From assembly GCA_021153185.1 (NCBI GenBank), contig JAGKTY010000007.1, forward strand, positions 1 to 64,000: a stretch of DNA of 64,000 bases, written 5' to 3'. Position numbers and translations under genes: made by a program. How positions within the stretch are numbered: position 1 is the first letter of the stretch; every line of letters begins with the position of its first letter. This DNA comes from Lachnospiraceae bacterium (GTDB taxonomy: Bacteria; Bacillota; Clostridia; Lachnospirales; Lachnospiraceae). The notes under the pieces were generated by a model that was not told the origin of the DNA, ran no database searches, and was given only the letters and a program-made list of their open reading frames with translations. Below, one piece after another: positions 24,996-34,061 of this stretch.

Positions 24996-26255
24996 ATGGT
25001 AACCAAAAAAGATATTTTAGAACTCAAAAAAAGAATGAAAAAGGAAGACTGCACCTTCACACGCCTGAATGGCTGTTACGTCAATGCAAACCGCGAAAAA
25101 GTCGTTACGATTGATGAGAATTTCCTGAATTTGGACGATGAAGAATTTTACAAATATTTGGAGCTTGCCAAAAAAGCGCTCTCGGGCACAATCGGAAACA
25201 ATCTGCTCGAGCTTCACTTTGAAGAAAGTCAGCGGGAAAGCGGCGGCTTGCAGCAATTTTTCATGGGACTTAAGCAGAGCGGCCTCAAAAATCCGGAGCT
25301 GACGGACAGACTGTATGACCAGATTATTGAAAACTACGACTATCCCGGCAATTACCTCATCCTTATCTTCCATGACGCATACGATGTCATGACCAAAACG
25401 AGTGACAATCTCAAAATTGATGAATCCGAAGAGGTTTTTGAATATATTTTATGCGCCATCTGTCCGGTCAACCTTTCCAAACCCGGCCTTGGCTACATAT
25501 CAGACGAAAACCGTATCGGCTCGCGCATCCGCGATTGGGTCGTAGGTGTGCCTGACACCGGCTTTTTATTCCCGGCCTTTGCCGAGCGAAGCGCCGATAT
25601 TGATTCCATGACTTACTTTGTAAAGGATGCCAAGGATTCGCATCCGGATTTTGTTGCCAATGTACTTGGCTGCGGACCAAGAAGAACGGCAACGGAGCAA
25701 AAAAAAGTGTTTTCTACCATTGTCAAAAAAGCGCTTGCCCCTGTGATGGACGAGCCGGAAGAAGTCCTTTTGTCCATTCAGGAAGGCATCAATGCCAGAC
25801 TGGAGGAGGATGACGAAATGCTTGCCGGTGACGAGATGGCACCTGTTCTGACAAAGGAAACAATCTCGCAGGTTCTTCAGGAAATCGATGTGGAAATTCC
25901 AGGCAGCGCCATGTCACAGATTGCCTGCGAATTTGAGGAAGCGTTCGTAGATGAGATGCCGCCAATGGAGGCGCTGATTGACCAAAAGGCGCTCGCTGCC
26001 AAAGAGGCTGTCAAAGAGAAACAAGAGCTTGTGAAACAGGTCATTGAACTGCAGCAGGAGCTTGTCGACAAGGAACTGGCATCAGACGAAGAATCAGGCG
26101 GTGAGAGCGTCAAAACATACGATGTTGTTGTCCGAGTAAAGCCTGACAAAGCAACACAAATCAAATCCCAGTACATTGGCGACCAGAAATTTATCCTGAT
26201 TCCGATGGAGGACGGAGAAAACGTCAACTTAAATGGTGTGCATACGAAGATATAA
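24996..26255 (+). CDS. DUF4317 family protein
   Basis: Cytoplasmic acidic protein of 419 residues with no signal or membrane helix, matching the Lachnospiraceae/Clostridia DUF4317 group (start MVTKKDILELKKRMKKE, then NCYVN-type and GCGPRRTATEQKK segments). The C-terminal part (about 330-370) is a charged coiled coil. Function unknown. TAAGGAG precedes ATG 24996; the frame is open 79 codons upstream but overlaps the divergent gene. A strong terminator follows. Confidence 0.8.
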   Translation: MVTKKDILELKKRMKKEDCTFTRLNGCYVNANREKVVTIDENFLNLDDEEFYKYLELAKKALSGTIGNNLLELHFEESQRESGGLQQFFMGLKQSGLKNPELTDRLYDQIIENYDYPGNYLILIFHDAYDVMTKTSDNLKIDESEEVFEYILCAICPVNLSKPGLGYISDENRIGSRIRDWVVGVPDTGFLFPAFAERSADIDSMTYFVKDAKDSHPDFVANVLGCGPRRTATEQKKVFSTIVKKALAPVMDEPEEVLLSIQEGINARLEEDDEMLAGDEMAPVLTKETISQVLQEIDVEIPGSAMSQIACEFEEAFVDEMPPMEALIDQKALAAKEAVKEKQELVKQVIELQQELVDKELASDEESGGESVKTYDVVVRVKPDKATQIKSQYIGDQKFILIPMEDGENVNLNGVHTKI

Positions 26256-26284
26256 TGTTCGTGACAAATAGCATAAAATAATCG

Positions 26285-26325
26285 AAAAGGGACCGTGCCA
26301 TCAACTCATGGCAAAGTCCCTTTTT
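26285..26325. terminator. Bidirectional terminator
   Basis: Stem AAAAGGGAC/GTCCCTTTTT extended by TGCCAT/ATGGCA, with T-rich tails on both strands. It separates the convergent DUF4317 and beta-glucosidase genes. Confidence 0.88.
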
Positions 26326-26356
26326 ACTTGCAATTTCTAACCCGTTTGTGCGGTTA

Positions 26357-27724
26357 TTATTGATTGATTGACAAATTCCTTCCGTTTGACTGACACACTT
26401 CCCGATACCAGTAAGCAGAATCCTTTGGAATACGTCTGCCTGTCTCATAATCCACATAGACAAGACCATACCGTTTGCTAAAGCCTTGTGCCCACTCATA
26501 ATTATCAAGAAATGTCCATTCAAAATAGCCTCTGACATCGATGCCCTCATCAGCAGCCCTCTGAAGCTGTGACAAATACTGATCGAGGAATGTAATTCGG
26601 CTGCCATCATGTACACCACCGTCTGCATCGACCAGATCATGGCATGCCATTCCATTCTCAGTAATATAAATCGGCATATGATAGCGCTCATACAAAAACT
26701 TGACGCCCCAGTACATGCACTCCGGTGTCACCGGCCAGTTCGCCTGTGTCTTTGGTGCACCGAGCTTATCAGGAAGCTGGATCACTTCTCCATTCTCCCC
26801 TGCTTTTACAAAAACGCCATTGTAAATATTTTGTCCCATAAAATCGAGCGGCTGCGATATGAGTTCCATATCTTCTTTGGTAATCTCAGGAAGGTATTCG
26901 GCAAACCGCTTCATTCCTTCTTCCGGATAGTGCCCCAAAAAGACCGGATCGGAATACCAGGAAACATTCCAGGACCAGCGCGCCATGTCCTTCGGAAAGC
27001 CCATGTATGATTTTCTGGCCGCCTCGATATCCTCCGGTTTGTCACTTGCCGGAATAAACAAACTGCTTGTCGGTGCATAGCCAACTAAAATCTTTCCTTT
27101 GGCATATTTACGAAGTGCAATGACTGCTGCGCCATGTGCCTTCAACGCATTGTGAATCAGGTGGAAAACGTCCTTATGAGGAAGTGCCACGCCCGGCGCA
27201 TGTCCGTTTGCCCCCGTATTTGCGAGTCCCAGGAAACACTGCGGCTCATTTAATGTAAAAATCTTATCACAAAGGTCTGTGAAATGCTCGGCAACCACCT
27301 TGGCGTACTGCGCAAAATACGTTACAATTTCATCATTTAACCAGCCGCCCTCATCCTGAAGTGCCTGCGGCAGTTCCCAATGATACATTGTGAGAAATGG
27401 CTCGATTCCATTTTTCTTCATCTCCAAAATCATATCGCGGTAAAGCGTTACTGCTTTGTCATTGACATGCTTTCCATCCGGCATCAATCTCGCCCAGCTG
27501 ATGGAAAAGCGGTAACTGCGAATGCCAAGTTCTTTCATCAGCGCAAAATCTTCCCGGTAATGCTCTAAATGCTTTGTTCCATCATCTGTATTGTGATTTT
27601 CAAACACATTCCCCTGCTCGCGGAAGGTATCCCAAATACACGTTCCGGCGCCATCCTCCGGCAATCTTCCCTCAATCTGATAGGCGCTGCTTGAAACACC
27701 CCAAACAAAATCCTCTCGAAACAT
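26357..27724 (-). CDS. GH1 beta-glucosidase
   Basis: Cytoplasmic retaining glycosidase of 455 residues that hydrolyses beta-glucosides such as cellobiose. The acid/base Glu is in TLNEPQ and the nucleophile Glu in YITENGMA. The aglycone-side motif FEWTFLDNYEWAQGF has the EW pair of free beta-glucosidases; 6-phospho enzymes carry Ser/Lys/Tyr there. AAAGGAG precedes the ATG. It is the last gene of a minus-strand run (hybrid kinase, YolD-like, membrane protein, GH1) with gaps of 8-17 bp. No sugar transporter is adjacent. Confidence 0.92.
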   Translation of the reverse strand: MFREDFVWGVSSSAYQIEGRLPEDGAGTCIWDTFREQGNVFENHNTDDGTKHLEHYREDFALMKELGIRSYRFSISWARLMPDGKHVNDKAVTLYRDMILEMKKNGIEPFLTMYHWELPQALQDEGGWLNDEIVTYFAQYAKVVAEHFTDLCDKIFTLNEPQCFLGLANTGANGHAPGVALPHKDVFHLIHNALKAHGAAVIALRKYAKGKILVGYAPTSSLFIPASDKPEDIEAARKSYMGFPKDMARWSWNVSWYSDPVFLGHYPEEGMKRFAEYLPEITKEDMELISQPLDFMGQNIYNGVFVKAGENGEVIQLPDKLGAPKTQANWPVTPECMYWGVKFLYERYHMPIYITENGMACHDLVDADGGVHDGSRITFLDQYLSQLQRAADEGIDVRGYFEWTFLDNYEWAQGFSKRYGLVYVDYETGRRIPKDSAYWYREVCQSNGRNLSINQ

Positions 27725-27739
27725 ATGCTCTCCTTTTAT

Positions 27740-28429
27740 TTAGTAATCCTCACCACGCAAAACACTAATCATAAATGCCTTTGCATTTGCATCCTGCGGA
27801 CATCCGACAACGACACCCATTATTGTGTCCCCGTCATAAATCCCGCTCTGCTTCATAAACTTATTATTTTGATCAAGCCTTACACCTATGGCATGTTTTT
27901 GCCCATCTTCATGAAAGTCAATCCACACAAACGCATCCTCATACTGCTTGATTAAATCATCCGGCAAAAATGTGCGGACATCCTGCAAAAAGCCTTCCTG
28001 CGCAATTGTTTCACAAATCAACTGATCGGCAAACACAACATCAATGAGGTTGCCGTAAAGCTGCATCTCGATTGCCTGCATGGCCTGATTGCTCTGGTTA
28101 TTCATTGACTCCTTCGTCTGCACAATGTCATTCGTAATGCTGCAATCGACCTCATACTTATCCGGACTTAGTCCCTGTTTCTCAATGAACCGGTCAAACA
28201 GTGTGGCAGGAATCTCACTTTCCGCTTCGATGTCTGTATTGACAAACAACACATCGACAACCGACCCCTTCCATGTCACAATGCGCATCACAATCCAAAT
28301 CACTGCAAGAATTGCAACAACAATTACCGCTGTCCACGCAAGCATATAGTCCATGAAATATTGCACTTTTTCTTTGCCCCGAAGTGTCCTGAATGTCTGA
28401 AAAATTTCTCTAGAATCCCGATCCTTCAT
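27740..28429 (-). CDS. Single-pass membrane protein, unknown function
   Basis: I do not recognise this 229-residue protein. A charged cytoplasmic N-terminus is followed by one membrane helix at about 31-52 (AVIVVAILAVIWIVMRIV) and an extracytoplasmic domain with alternating hydrophobic strands that vaguely resembles a substrate-binding fold (VDVVFADQLICETIAQEG-like segment). AAAGGAG precedes the start, though spacing is long. It lies in the hybrid-kinase operon, so it could be an accessory sensor or anchor. Confidence 0.6.
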   Translation of the reverse strand: MKDRDSREIFQTFRTLRGKEKVQYFMDYMLAWTAVIVVAILAVIWIVMRIVTWKGSVVDVLFVNTDIEAESEIPATLFDRFIEKQGLSPDKYEVDCSITNDIVQTKESMNNQSNQAMQAIEMQLYGNLIDVVFADQLICETIAQEGFLQDVRTFLPDDLIKQYEDAFVWIDFHEDGQKHAIGVRLDQNNKFMKQSGIYDGDTIMGVVVGCPQDANAKAFMISVLRGEDY

Positions 28430-28446
28430 AAGACCTAACTCCTTTA

Positions 28447-28860
28447 TTATGCTTCCCGATAAATCTCCATATCCAGAATGTCCGCAATCGGAATGGTTTC
28501 TCCCCCTTGTAAATGAATCACTTTTTCATAGGAATCGATTTTGCGTACATCATCAATAATCTCCTTGATGAATCCGCCTTCTTTTCGCGCATCCTTGACA
28601 AAATACGCAATAAACACGCTCACATTTTGCCCGCCCATACGAAGCAGTTCCTGCATGGTTTCATCTAACATCTGGATGGCGCTCTCGCTCAAAATCGGTT
28701 TTTTCTCGGTTAATCTTGCTGTTTCCGTAACAGCCTCCTCATGCCCGGTCAATGCTTCAAAAGCCGAAAACTGTGCTGCCCGATCCTCTATTGACGCCTT
28801 CGGAAAGTTTGACACCGGACGTTTCAGATGAATGATATCCTCATACGATTGCTTTTCCAT
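28447..28860 (-). CDS. YolD-like family protein
   Basis: The start YEDIIHLKRPVS followed by DRAAQFSAFEALTGH is the signature of Lachnospiraceae YolD-like proteins (137 residues), usually encoded beside a Y-family DNA polymerase (UmuC/DinB). No polymerase gene is present here; neighbours are a hybrid kinase and a membrane protein. Role in polymerase control is therefore only a family-based expectation. The gap to the upstream kinase gene is 8 bp. Confidence 0.75.
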   Translation of the reverse strand: MEKQSYEDIIHLKRPVSNFPKASIEDRAAQFSAFEALTGHEEAVTETARLTEKKPILSESAIQMLDETMQELLRMGGQNVSVFIAYFVKDARKEGGFIKEIIDDVRKIDSYEKVIHLQGGETIPIADILDMEIYREA

Positions 28861-28868
28861 AAAAACTC

Positions 28869-31800
28869 CTAAAGTGCTTCTTTCATGTGGGCTATCGTAT
28901 CCAGTATTTCCTGCATTGCAAGATCTGCAACATACGCCCGCAGCGCATCGATATCACCTGCCACCTCATCCGGCATTTGAAAGCGCTCCAGCTCTTTCAT
29001 AATGGCATCGACTTCATCCGTATCAAAAACTTCCATTGCATCTGACATCTTGGTTAAGTTTGCGCAAAGTGCTTCCTTTTCAATGAGCGGCTTTGTGGCA
29101 TCATCACTTGCACCGTACGGCTTTAATATAGGTTTGTAGCTACGGTAAAGTGCAAGCATATCCGGTGTCTTGCGCACCAGACTTGCCACCTCTCCGGCAT
29201 TTCCCAAATCCTCCAGCTCCTTACAAAGCTCAGAAAGCTGTCCTGCGCCAATCATACGCGCTGTATTTTTGAGCGCATGTACTTCAATGACATAGTCACG
29301 GATCATCTCGTCTGCCAGACATTTTTCTATTTTGTTTGCCTTTAAATCAATCAGCTTATAGAAATCTCCCAGCAGCTGCATAAACAGCTCTTTTGAGCCG
29401 GAATACTTCACACCATCTGCGACATTCAGCTGCTCAATTTCAGGTAAATCTTCTGCCGATACACTGACATTTGCTGCTGCAACACCTTGTACAACCAGTT
29501 CCTTAGGAAGCCACGCAAGCAGCTTGGCAAAAATTTCTTTTACTTCGATTGGCTTTGCGACAAAATCATTCATGCCCGCCTTCAAAAATCCGTCTCTTGC
29601 GTCAGCAATTACATTGGCTGTGAGCGCTATAACCGGAACCTTCTGATAATACGCATCGTCCATTGCCCGAATCTTTTCCGTACACTCCACACCGTCCATA
29701 ACCGGCATCATGTGATCCATAAATATCAAATCATACTGTTTGGATTGCACCATTTCAAGACATTCCCTTCCGCTCGATGCCGTGTCGATAGACATCTGAA
29801 GCGGTGCCAGAAGTCCCGCTGCAACCTTTAAGTTCATCTCGTTGTCGTCCACAATCAAAATGTGCGCATCCGGTGCCGCAAATGTATTGTACTCCTGAAT
29901 TGCCACCTCTGTCTGCAGTTCCTCTTTGTTAATCACCTGACAGAAGTTAGCATTATACAGCGGTTTATTGATGACCGTCACATCCGGATCACTGACAGAA
30001 TCCATAATCGGATTTTGCAGAACAACGATTTCCGTTCCTTTGGCTTTGATTGCCATCAGCATATCTTTGTTGTTCTTCATGATAAACGAATCCGCAAACA
30101 CATAATCTGCATGCATGCCCTGTAAAAGCACCTGATCCCATTCAACAAATGACATGCCATAGGTCTCAGCGAGTTTTCGGACGCTCTCCTCAATATACGC
30201 ATTGGATGCGTATGCACTGATAACAAAATGGCTGTTTGCATCATCGGAAATCTCGGCAATCAGTGTATCATCTTCCACCTTTTGACGCACCGTAAAACGG
30301 AACACACTACCGCGGTCATAAACACTTTCAACCGACATATCGCCACCCATCAGCTCAACAAGCTGTCTGGAAATGGAAAGTCCAAGACCGGTACCCTCTT
30401 TGTCACTATTACGCTTTGTATCAACCTGCTGGAACGAACCGAAAATCTTTGGCAAATCCTCCTTTTTGATTCCCTGTCCCGTATCCTCAACAGAAACCTC
30501 TAAAAGAAGGTCTTTCTTTTTGCGCATCTGCACTTTTACCGAAAGCTTCACATAACCGGATTCTGTATACTTAATCGCATTGTTGAGCAGGTTGATAATG
30601 ACCTGTCTAAACCGCAACGGATCACCATATAACCGGTTCGGCAGATTATGGTCAATGTCAAACAATAGCTCGATTGGTTTCTCCCCGATTCTTGTCAGGA
30701 AAATCATCGAAAGGTCATTGAGCATGACACGCGGATAGTAATAGTCCTCAACAAGCTCCATTTTACCTGATTCGATTTTTGAAAAGTCCAAAATATCATT
30801 GATGATATTTAAAAGCGCATTACCCGATGAGCGGATATTCATCAGATATTCACGGTTTTTCTGATTCAGGGTGTTGTCACGCAGTACAATTTCGGTCATA
30901 CCGACAATGGCATTCATCGGCGTACGGATTTCGTGTGACATATTGGACATAAATGCGGATTTTGCCTGATTGGCATCCTCTGCACGTTTCTTTTGCACCT
31001 TTACCGCATCTAACAGCTCATACTGCTTTGTGATATCCACAAGAAACAGACAATACCCCTCCACGCGGTCGTTCTGCGTCAGGTTCTTTACGATACGCTC
31101 ATACACTTTGCCCTGCAGCGTTACCTCCATCTCGTTTGAATTCAGCAGATCAATCACTTCCTGCGGAACCTTTTCATTCTTAGAATTGTTTGCAAGCCCC
31201 TGAAAGATTGATTTGGCAGATGAATTACAATCAAGCAAACCGTAAGCATTGTCCACAATCACAAAAATATCATCTAAGTGTTCAAACACCCAGGTCCTAC
31301 CGCGGTCGGTCACGTTAAAGAAACGTCCTCTTACAACACTGGCGATCAAAATATAGGTTGCAATGGTCACGCAAAGCGGCAGCCATTGGTATGGTGTGCT
31401 TTTGAAATAAACACTAAACAATATTCCGACAATCACAACCGCCTGCGCAAGCAGAAGCCGCGTTATATTGATTTTGGCCCGTCGTGATACGACCATGCGC
31501 AGTCTGGCATGCGTACGTACCAAAAGCGACAAAATGACAATGATTAAAATCGCATATCTCACATACAGCACCACGCCGTATTTAATCCGAAACAGCGGAA
31601 TGCTCTCCATCCCAATCCAGACAGGATGTTTCACAAGCGAGTACGCCCATTTTTGACCAATCCACACCGACGGAACAGAAATCACCTCAATGATAGGCCC
31701 AATCAGCAATAGTTTGCTGTCGACCTTTGTACCGGAATACTCTAACACAAATCGCAAAAAGAAATAAAAAAACACCGCATCTCCGATGTATTCTGCTTTA

Positions 31801-32021
31801 TACGCCATGGCGCCGACAGCCGGATCTCGGCTCTGCAGAATAAGCAGATACCCGATGTTCATCATAAAAGCACCAATTGTGCTAAGAAGCAGGCATGTAA
31901 TTGCCTTGTTTTGTTCTTTTGACAATAAAATGCCGATGCTGATTAACGTCATAATCGCTGAAAGCGCCTGAAAGCATTCCCCTATTAACGAAACTGTTCT
32001 TACACCAAATAGAATATCCAT
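28869..32021 (-). CDS. Hybrid sensor histidine kinase with seven-helix sensor, two receivers and HPt
   Basis: Phosphorelay protein of 1050 residues. Order: seven membrane helices (about 8-235, 7TM histidine-kinase N-terminus), PAS-like region (245-335), HisKA with H in MSNMSHEIRTPMN, HATPase_c (N-box and GTGLGLS), a degenerate receiver (about 600-700) lacking the acidic pair, a complete receiver (ILIVDDNE, phospho-Asp in FMDHMMPVMDG, KP loop), and a C-terminal HPt domain with VHALKNTARMIGA. GAGGT precedes the ATG. No dedicated output regulator is next to it; the downstream genes are YolD-like, a membrane protein and GH1. The signal is unknown. Confidence 0.9.
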   Translation of the reverse strand: MDILFGVRTVSLIGECFQALSAIMTLISIGILLSKEQNKAITCLLLSTIGAFMMNIGYLLILQSRDPAVGAMAYKAEYIGDAVFFYFFLRFVLEYSGTKVDSKLLLIGPIIEVISVPSVWIGQKWAYSLVKHPVWIGMESIPLFRIKYGVVLYVRYAILIIVILSLLVRTHARLRMVVSRRAKINITRLLLAQAVVIVGILFSVYFKSTPYQWLPLCVTIATYILIASVVRGRFFNVTDRGRTWVFEHLDDIFVIVDNAYGLLDCNSSAKSIFQGLANNSKNEKVPQEVIDLLNSNEMEVTLQGKVYERIVKNLTQNDRVEGYCLFLVDITKQYELLDAVKVQKKRAEDANQAKSAFMSNMSHEIRTPMNAIVGMTEIVLRDNTLNQKNREYLMNIRSSGNALLNIINDILDFSKIESGKMELVEDYYYPRVMLNDLSMIFLTRIGEKPIELLFDIDHNLPNRLYGDPLRFRQVIINLLNNAIKYTESGYVKLSVKVQMRKKKDLLLEVSVEDTGQGIKKEDLPKIFGSFQQVDTKRNSDKEGTGLGLSISRQLVELMGGDMSVESVYDRGSVFRFTVRQKVEDDTLIAEISDDANSHFVISAYASNAYIEESVRKLAETYGMSFVEWDQVLLQGMHADYVFADSFIMKNNKDMLMAIKAKGTEIVVLQNPIMDSVSDPDVTVINKPLYNANFCQVINKEELQTEVAIQEYNTFAAPDAHILIVDDNEMNLKVAAGLLAPLQMSIDTASSGRECLEMVQSKQYDLIFMDHMMPVMDGVECTEKIRAMDDAYYQKVPVIALTANVIADARDGFLKAGMNDFVAKPIEVKEIFAKLLAWLPKELVVQGVAAANVSVSAEDLPEIEQLNVADGVKYSGSKELFMQLLGDFYKLIDLKANKIEKCLADEMIRDYVIEVHALKNTARMIGAGQLSELCKELEDLGNAGEVASLVRKTPDMLALYRSYKPILKPYGASDDATKPLIEKEALCANLTKMSDAMEVFDTDEVDAIMKELERFQMPDEVAGDIDALRAYVADLAMQEILDTIAHMKEAL

Positions 32022-32072
32022 TCAATACCTCGAAATAACGAATCGCACATGTGCCTTGCTCCCCGTTACCAG

Positions 32073-32708
32073 TTAATTTTGTCTGCTCGGACAGATATCT
32101 GCCAAACAGCATCTCTCACAATACGGTTTTGTCCGCGCCGTACAAATTTCTCTTCCATGATCCACAAATCTGTGGCACAAAGCATTGCCCTCCTTTGGCG
32201 GGACAATCTTCCATAAAGCCGCCTCTACCTTTGCCGGATTTGTCTCGTTTTTCACAAGTCCAAGCCGGTTGGAAAGCCTGATACAATGTGTATCCGTCAC
32301 AATGGCAGGCTTATGATACACATCCCCCAAAATCAGATTGGCGCTCTTTCTTCCGACACCCGGAAGCTTTAATAGCTCGTCCATCTCATCAGGCACCTTT
32401 TCCTGATACACATCACGCAGCATCTGCATGCATGCTTTGATATCTCTCGCCTTACTTTTGCCAAGTCCGCATGGGCTTACGATTGCCTCAATCTCTGTCA
32501 CGTCCGCATCCGCAAGTGCTGCAACTGTCGGAAACCGGTCATAGAGCCCCGGCACAATCCGGTTGACGCGTTCGTCTGTGCACTGCGCAGCCAGCCGCAC
32601 GCTCACAAGCAGCTTCCACGGCTCTTCATATTCCAGTGTACAATCCGACTGCGGATATGCCTGCGCTAACCGGTCGATTACGATTCGCACTTTTTCTTTT
32701 TTTGTCAT
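32073..32708 (-). CDS. nth: Endonuclease III
   Basis: Base-excision DNA glycosylase/AP lyase acting on oxidised pyrimidines. It has the helix-hairpin-helix LPGVGRKSAN with the catalytic Lys, the catalytic Asp in VTDTHC, and the C-terminal 4Fe-4S loop CTARTKPYCERCCLADIC. Length of 211 residues is normal. The start ATG overlaps the stop of the zinc-ribbon flavodoxin gene by 4 bp, so translation is coupled. Confidence 0.95.
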   Translation of the reverse strand: MTKKEKVRIVIDRLAQAYPQSDCTLEYEEPWKLLVSVRLAAQCTDERVNRIVPGLYDRFPTVAALADADVTEIEAIVSPCGLGKSKARDIKACMQMLRDVYQEKVPDEMDELLKLPGVGRKSANLILGDVYHKPAIVTDTHCIRLSNRLGLVKNETNPAKVEAALWKIVPPKEGNALCHRFVDHGREICTARTKPYCERCCLADICPSRQN

Positions 32709-33322
32709 GCGTTCTTTTCACTTTCTCTGTGTATATATTTGGCCGTCAGTTCTTTTGCAAACTGTTTTGCCGCACTTAACTCCTTCTCATTTGGATGTCC
32801 CTTGGCAATTCCGCCAAACAATTTAAATATTCCAAATGTGTCAAAGCCCTTACACGTAAAGCTTCCGGCATCCCCGATATGTTTTTCGTTCATCCATTTG
32901 CGGATTATTTTGCTGTAATCCTTACCACTGCCACTTGTCGTGACAACAAAGCCATCCACTGCCGGCGAAACATTCAGCCCTGAAAGCACCTGCATAAGCT
33001 TTTCATCCGGTTTTCCTTTGTAGATTCCTGTCGCAACGCCAAGTGCTTTTGTGTTTGACATATCCGGAATCTCATCTTTATGAATATCTACCAAAACCGC
33101 ACCTGATACCTCACGCATTGCTTCCACAACCTTTTGGGTGTTTCCGTGATGGGAAGATGCATATAAAATCACAATGGCTTCATTGGTTTTTACACTGTTT
33201 TTGCCTTTGCCGCGACACTGCTTACAACGTCTTGGAAACTGTAGTTTTTTGCTTTTGTAAAAACGGATTTCTCCGCCTGTAATCACAAATTCTTTGCCAC
33301 ACTCTTTACATGTTCTAACCAT
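32705..33322 (-). CDS. Zinc-ribbon/flavodoxin fusion protein
   Basis: N-terminal 42 residues form a zf-trcl-type zinc ribbon (CKECGKEF and RRCKQCR). The rest is a flavodoxin-like FMN domain (YASSHHGNTQKV phosphate loop; TTSGSGKDYSK). Flavodoxin-family proteins transfer electrons or sense redox state. The zinc ribbon suggests a nucleic-acid or protein contact. The 4-bp overlap with nth is notable because Nth carries a 4Fe-4S cluster. The partner remains inferred. The protein has 205 residues. Confidence 0.82.
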   Translation of the reverse strand: MVRTCKECGKEFVITGGEIRFYKSKKLQFPRRCKQCRGKGKNSVKTNEAIVILYASSHHGNTQKVVEAMREVSGAVLVDIHKDEIPDMSNTKALGVATGIYKGKPDEKLMQVLSGLNVSPAVDGFVVTTSGSGKDYSKIIRKWMNEKHIGDAGSFTCKGFDTFGIFKLFGGIAKGHPNEKELSAAKQFAKELTAKYIHRESEKNA

Positions 33323-33424
33323 TTGTATCCCTCATCTGCTGTCTTTTGTTTGACGTATTTCCAGCGCATAAATTTGCGCAAAACACTACTCTAATAATAC
33401 GCTTTATACGTCAAAATGTCTAGC

Positions 33425-33958
33425 TTATTTCTCTTTTTTTTGCCTCATTTCATACCTTCTGACAACCGCAAAACTGCATAGTCCGGAAAGGACTCCGATG
33501 GCCACGCCGCCAAGGATATCTGTGGGAAAATGCACATACAAATACATGCGGGAAAACGCAATGAGACATGCCAGTACAAGTGCGGGAATCCACATTTTTT
33601 TGTTTTTGGTAAAAAAAAGTGCCGTCACCGCCGCAAAGGATGCCGCTGTATGCCCGGACGGAAACGAAAAATCAATCGGTTTTGCAACCAATAATTGCAC
33701 TGCCGTATTGATGTCATAAGGTCTCGTCCTGTGAAACACATTTTTCAAAATCAAATTACAGTAAACAACATCAAATAATAACGCGATGAAAACAAGCCAC
33801 CCGGCCTTTCTTGTCTTTGGAATCAAAAGCAAAACAATCGCAAGCAGAATCCATATAATACCTGCGTTCCCAAGGCTTGAAACAAACGGCATAAACACGT
33901 CTCCAAACGGTGTACGAAGGTGCTGTAAATAGTTTAATATTTCAAATTCAAACGGCAT
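33425..33958 (-). CDS. PAP2-family lipid phosphatase
   Basis: Integral membrane acid phosphatase of 177 residues with five to six helices. All three motifs are present: KNVFHRTRP, PSGH and SRMYLYVHFPTD. Members dephosphorylate undecaprenyl pyrophosphate (BcrC-like) or phosphatidylglycerol phosphate. Undecaprenyl recycling fits the length and motif spacing. GAGAGAGG precedes the ATG. It is apparently monocistronic. Confidence 0.88.
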   Translation of the reverse strand: MPFEFEILNYLQHLRTPFGDVFMPFVSSLGNAGIIWILLAIVLLLIPKTRKAGWLVFIALLFDVVYCNLILKNVFHRTRPYDINTAVQLLVAKPIDFSFPSGHTAASFAAVTALFFTKNKKMWIPALVLACLIAFSRMYLYVHFPTDILGGVAIGVLSGLCSFAVVRRYEMRQKKEK

Positions 33959-34009
33959 CGTTAACCTCTCTCCCGAAATTGTTTTTTCTCATTATTCCCA
34001 AATTGCGGT

Positions 34010-34042
34010 TTAAAACAAAGGGCGAGAAAAAATTCCCGCCCC
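34010..34042 (-). terminator. Terminator after the acyl-CoA synthetase-like gene
   Basis: Stem GGGCGGGAA/TTCTCGCCC (one wobble) around five T, then TTTGTTTT on the minus strand. Confidence 0.8.
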
Positions 34043-34061
34043 TCTCATCATGAACCATAAC

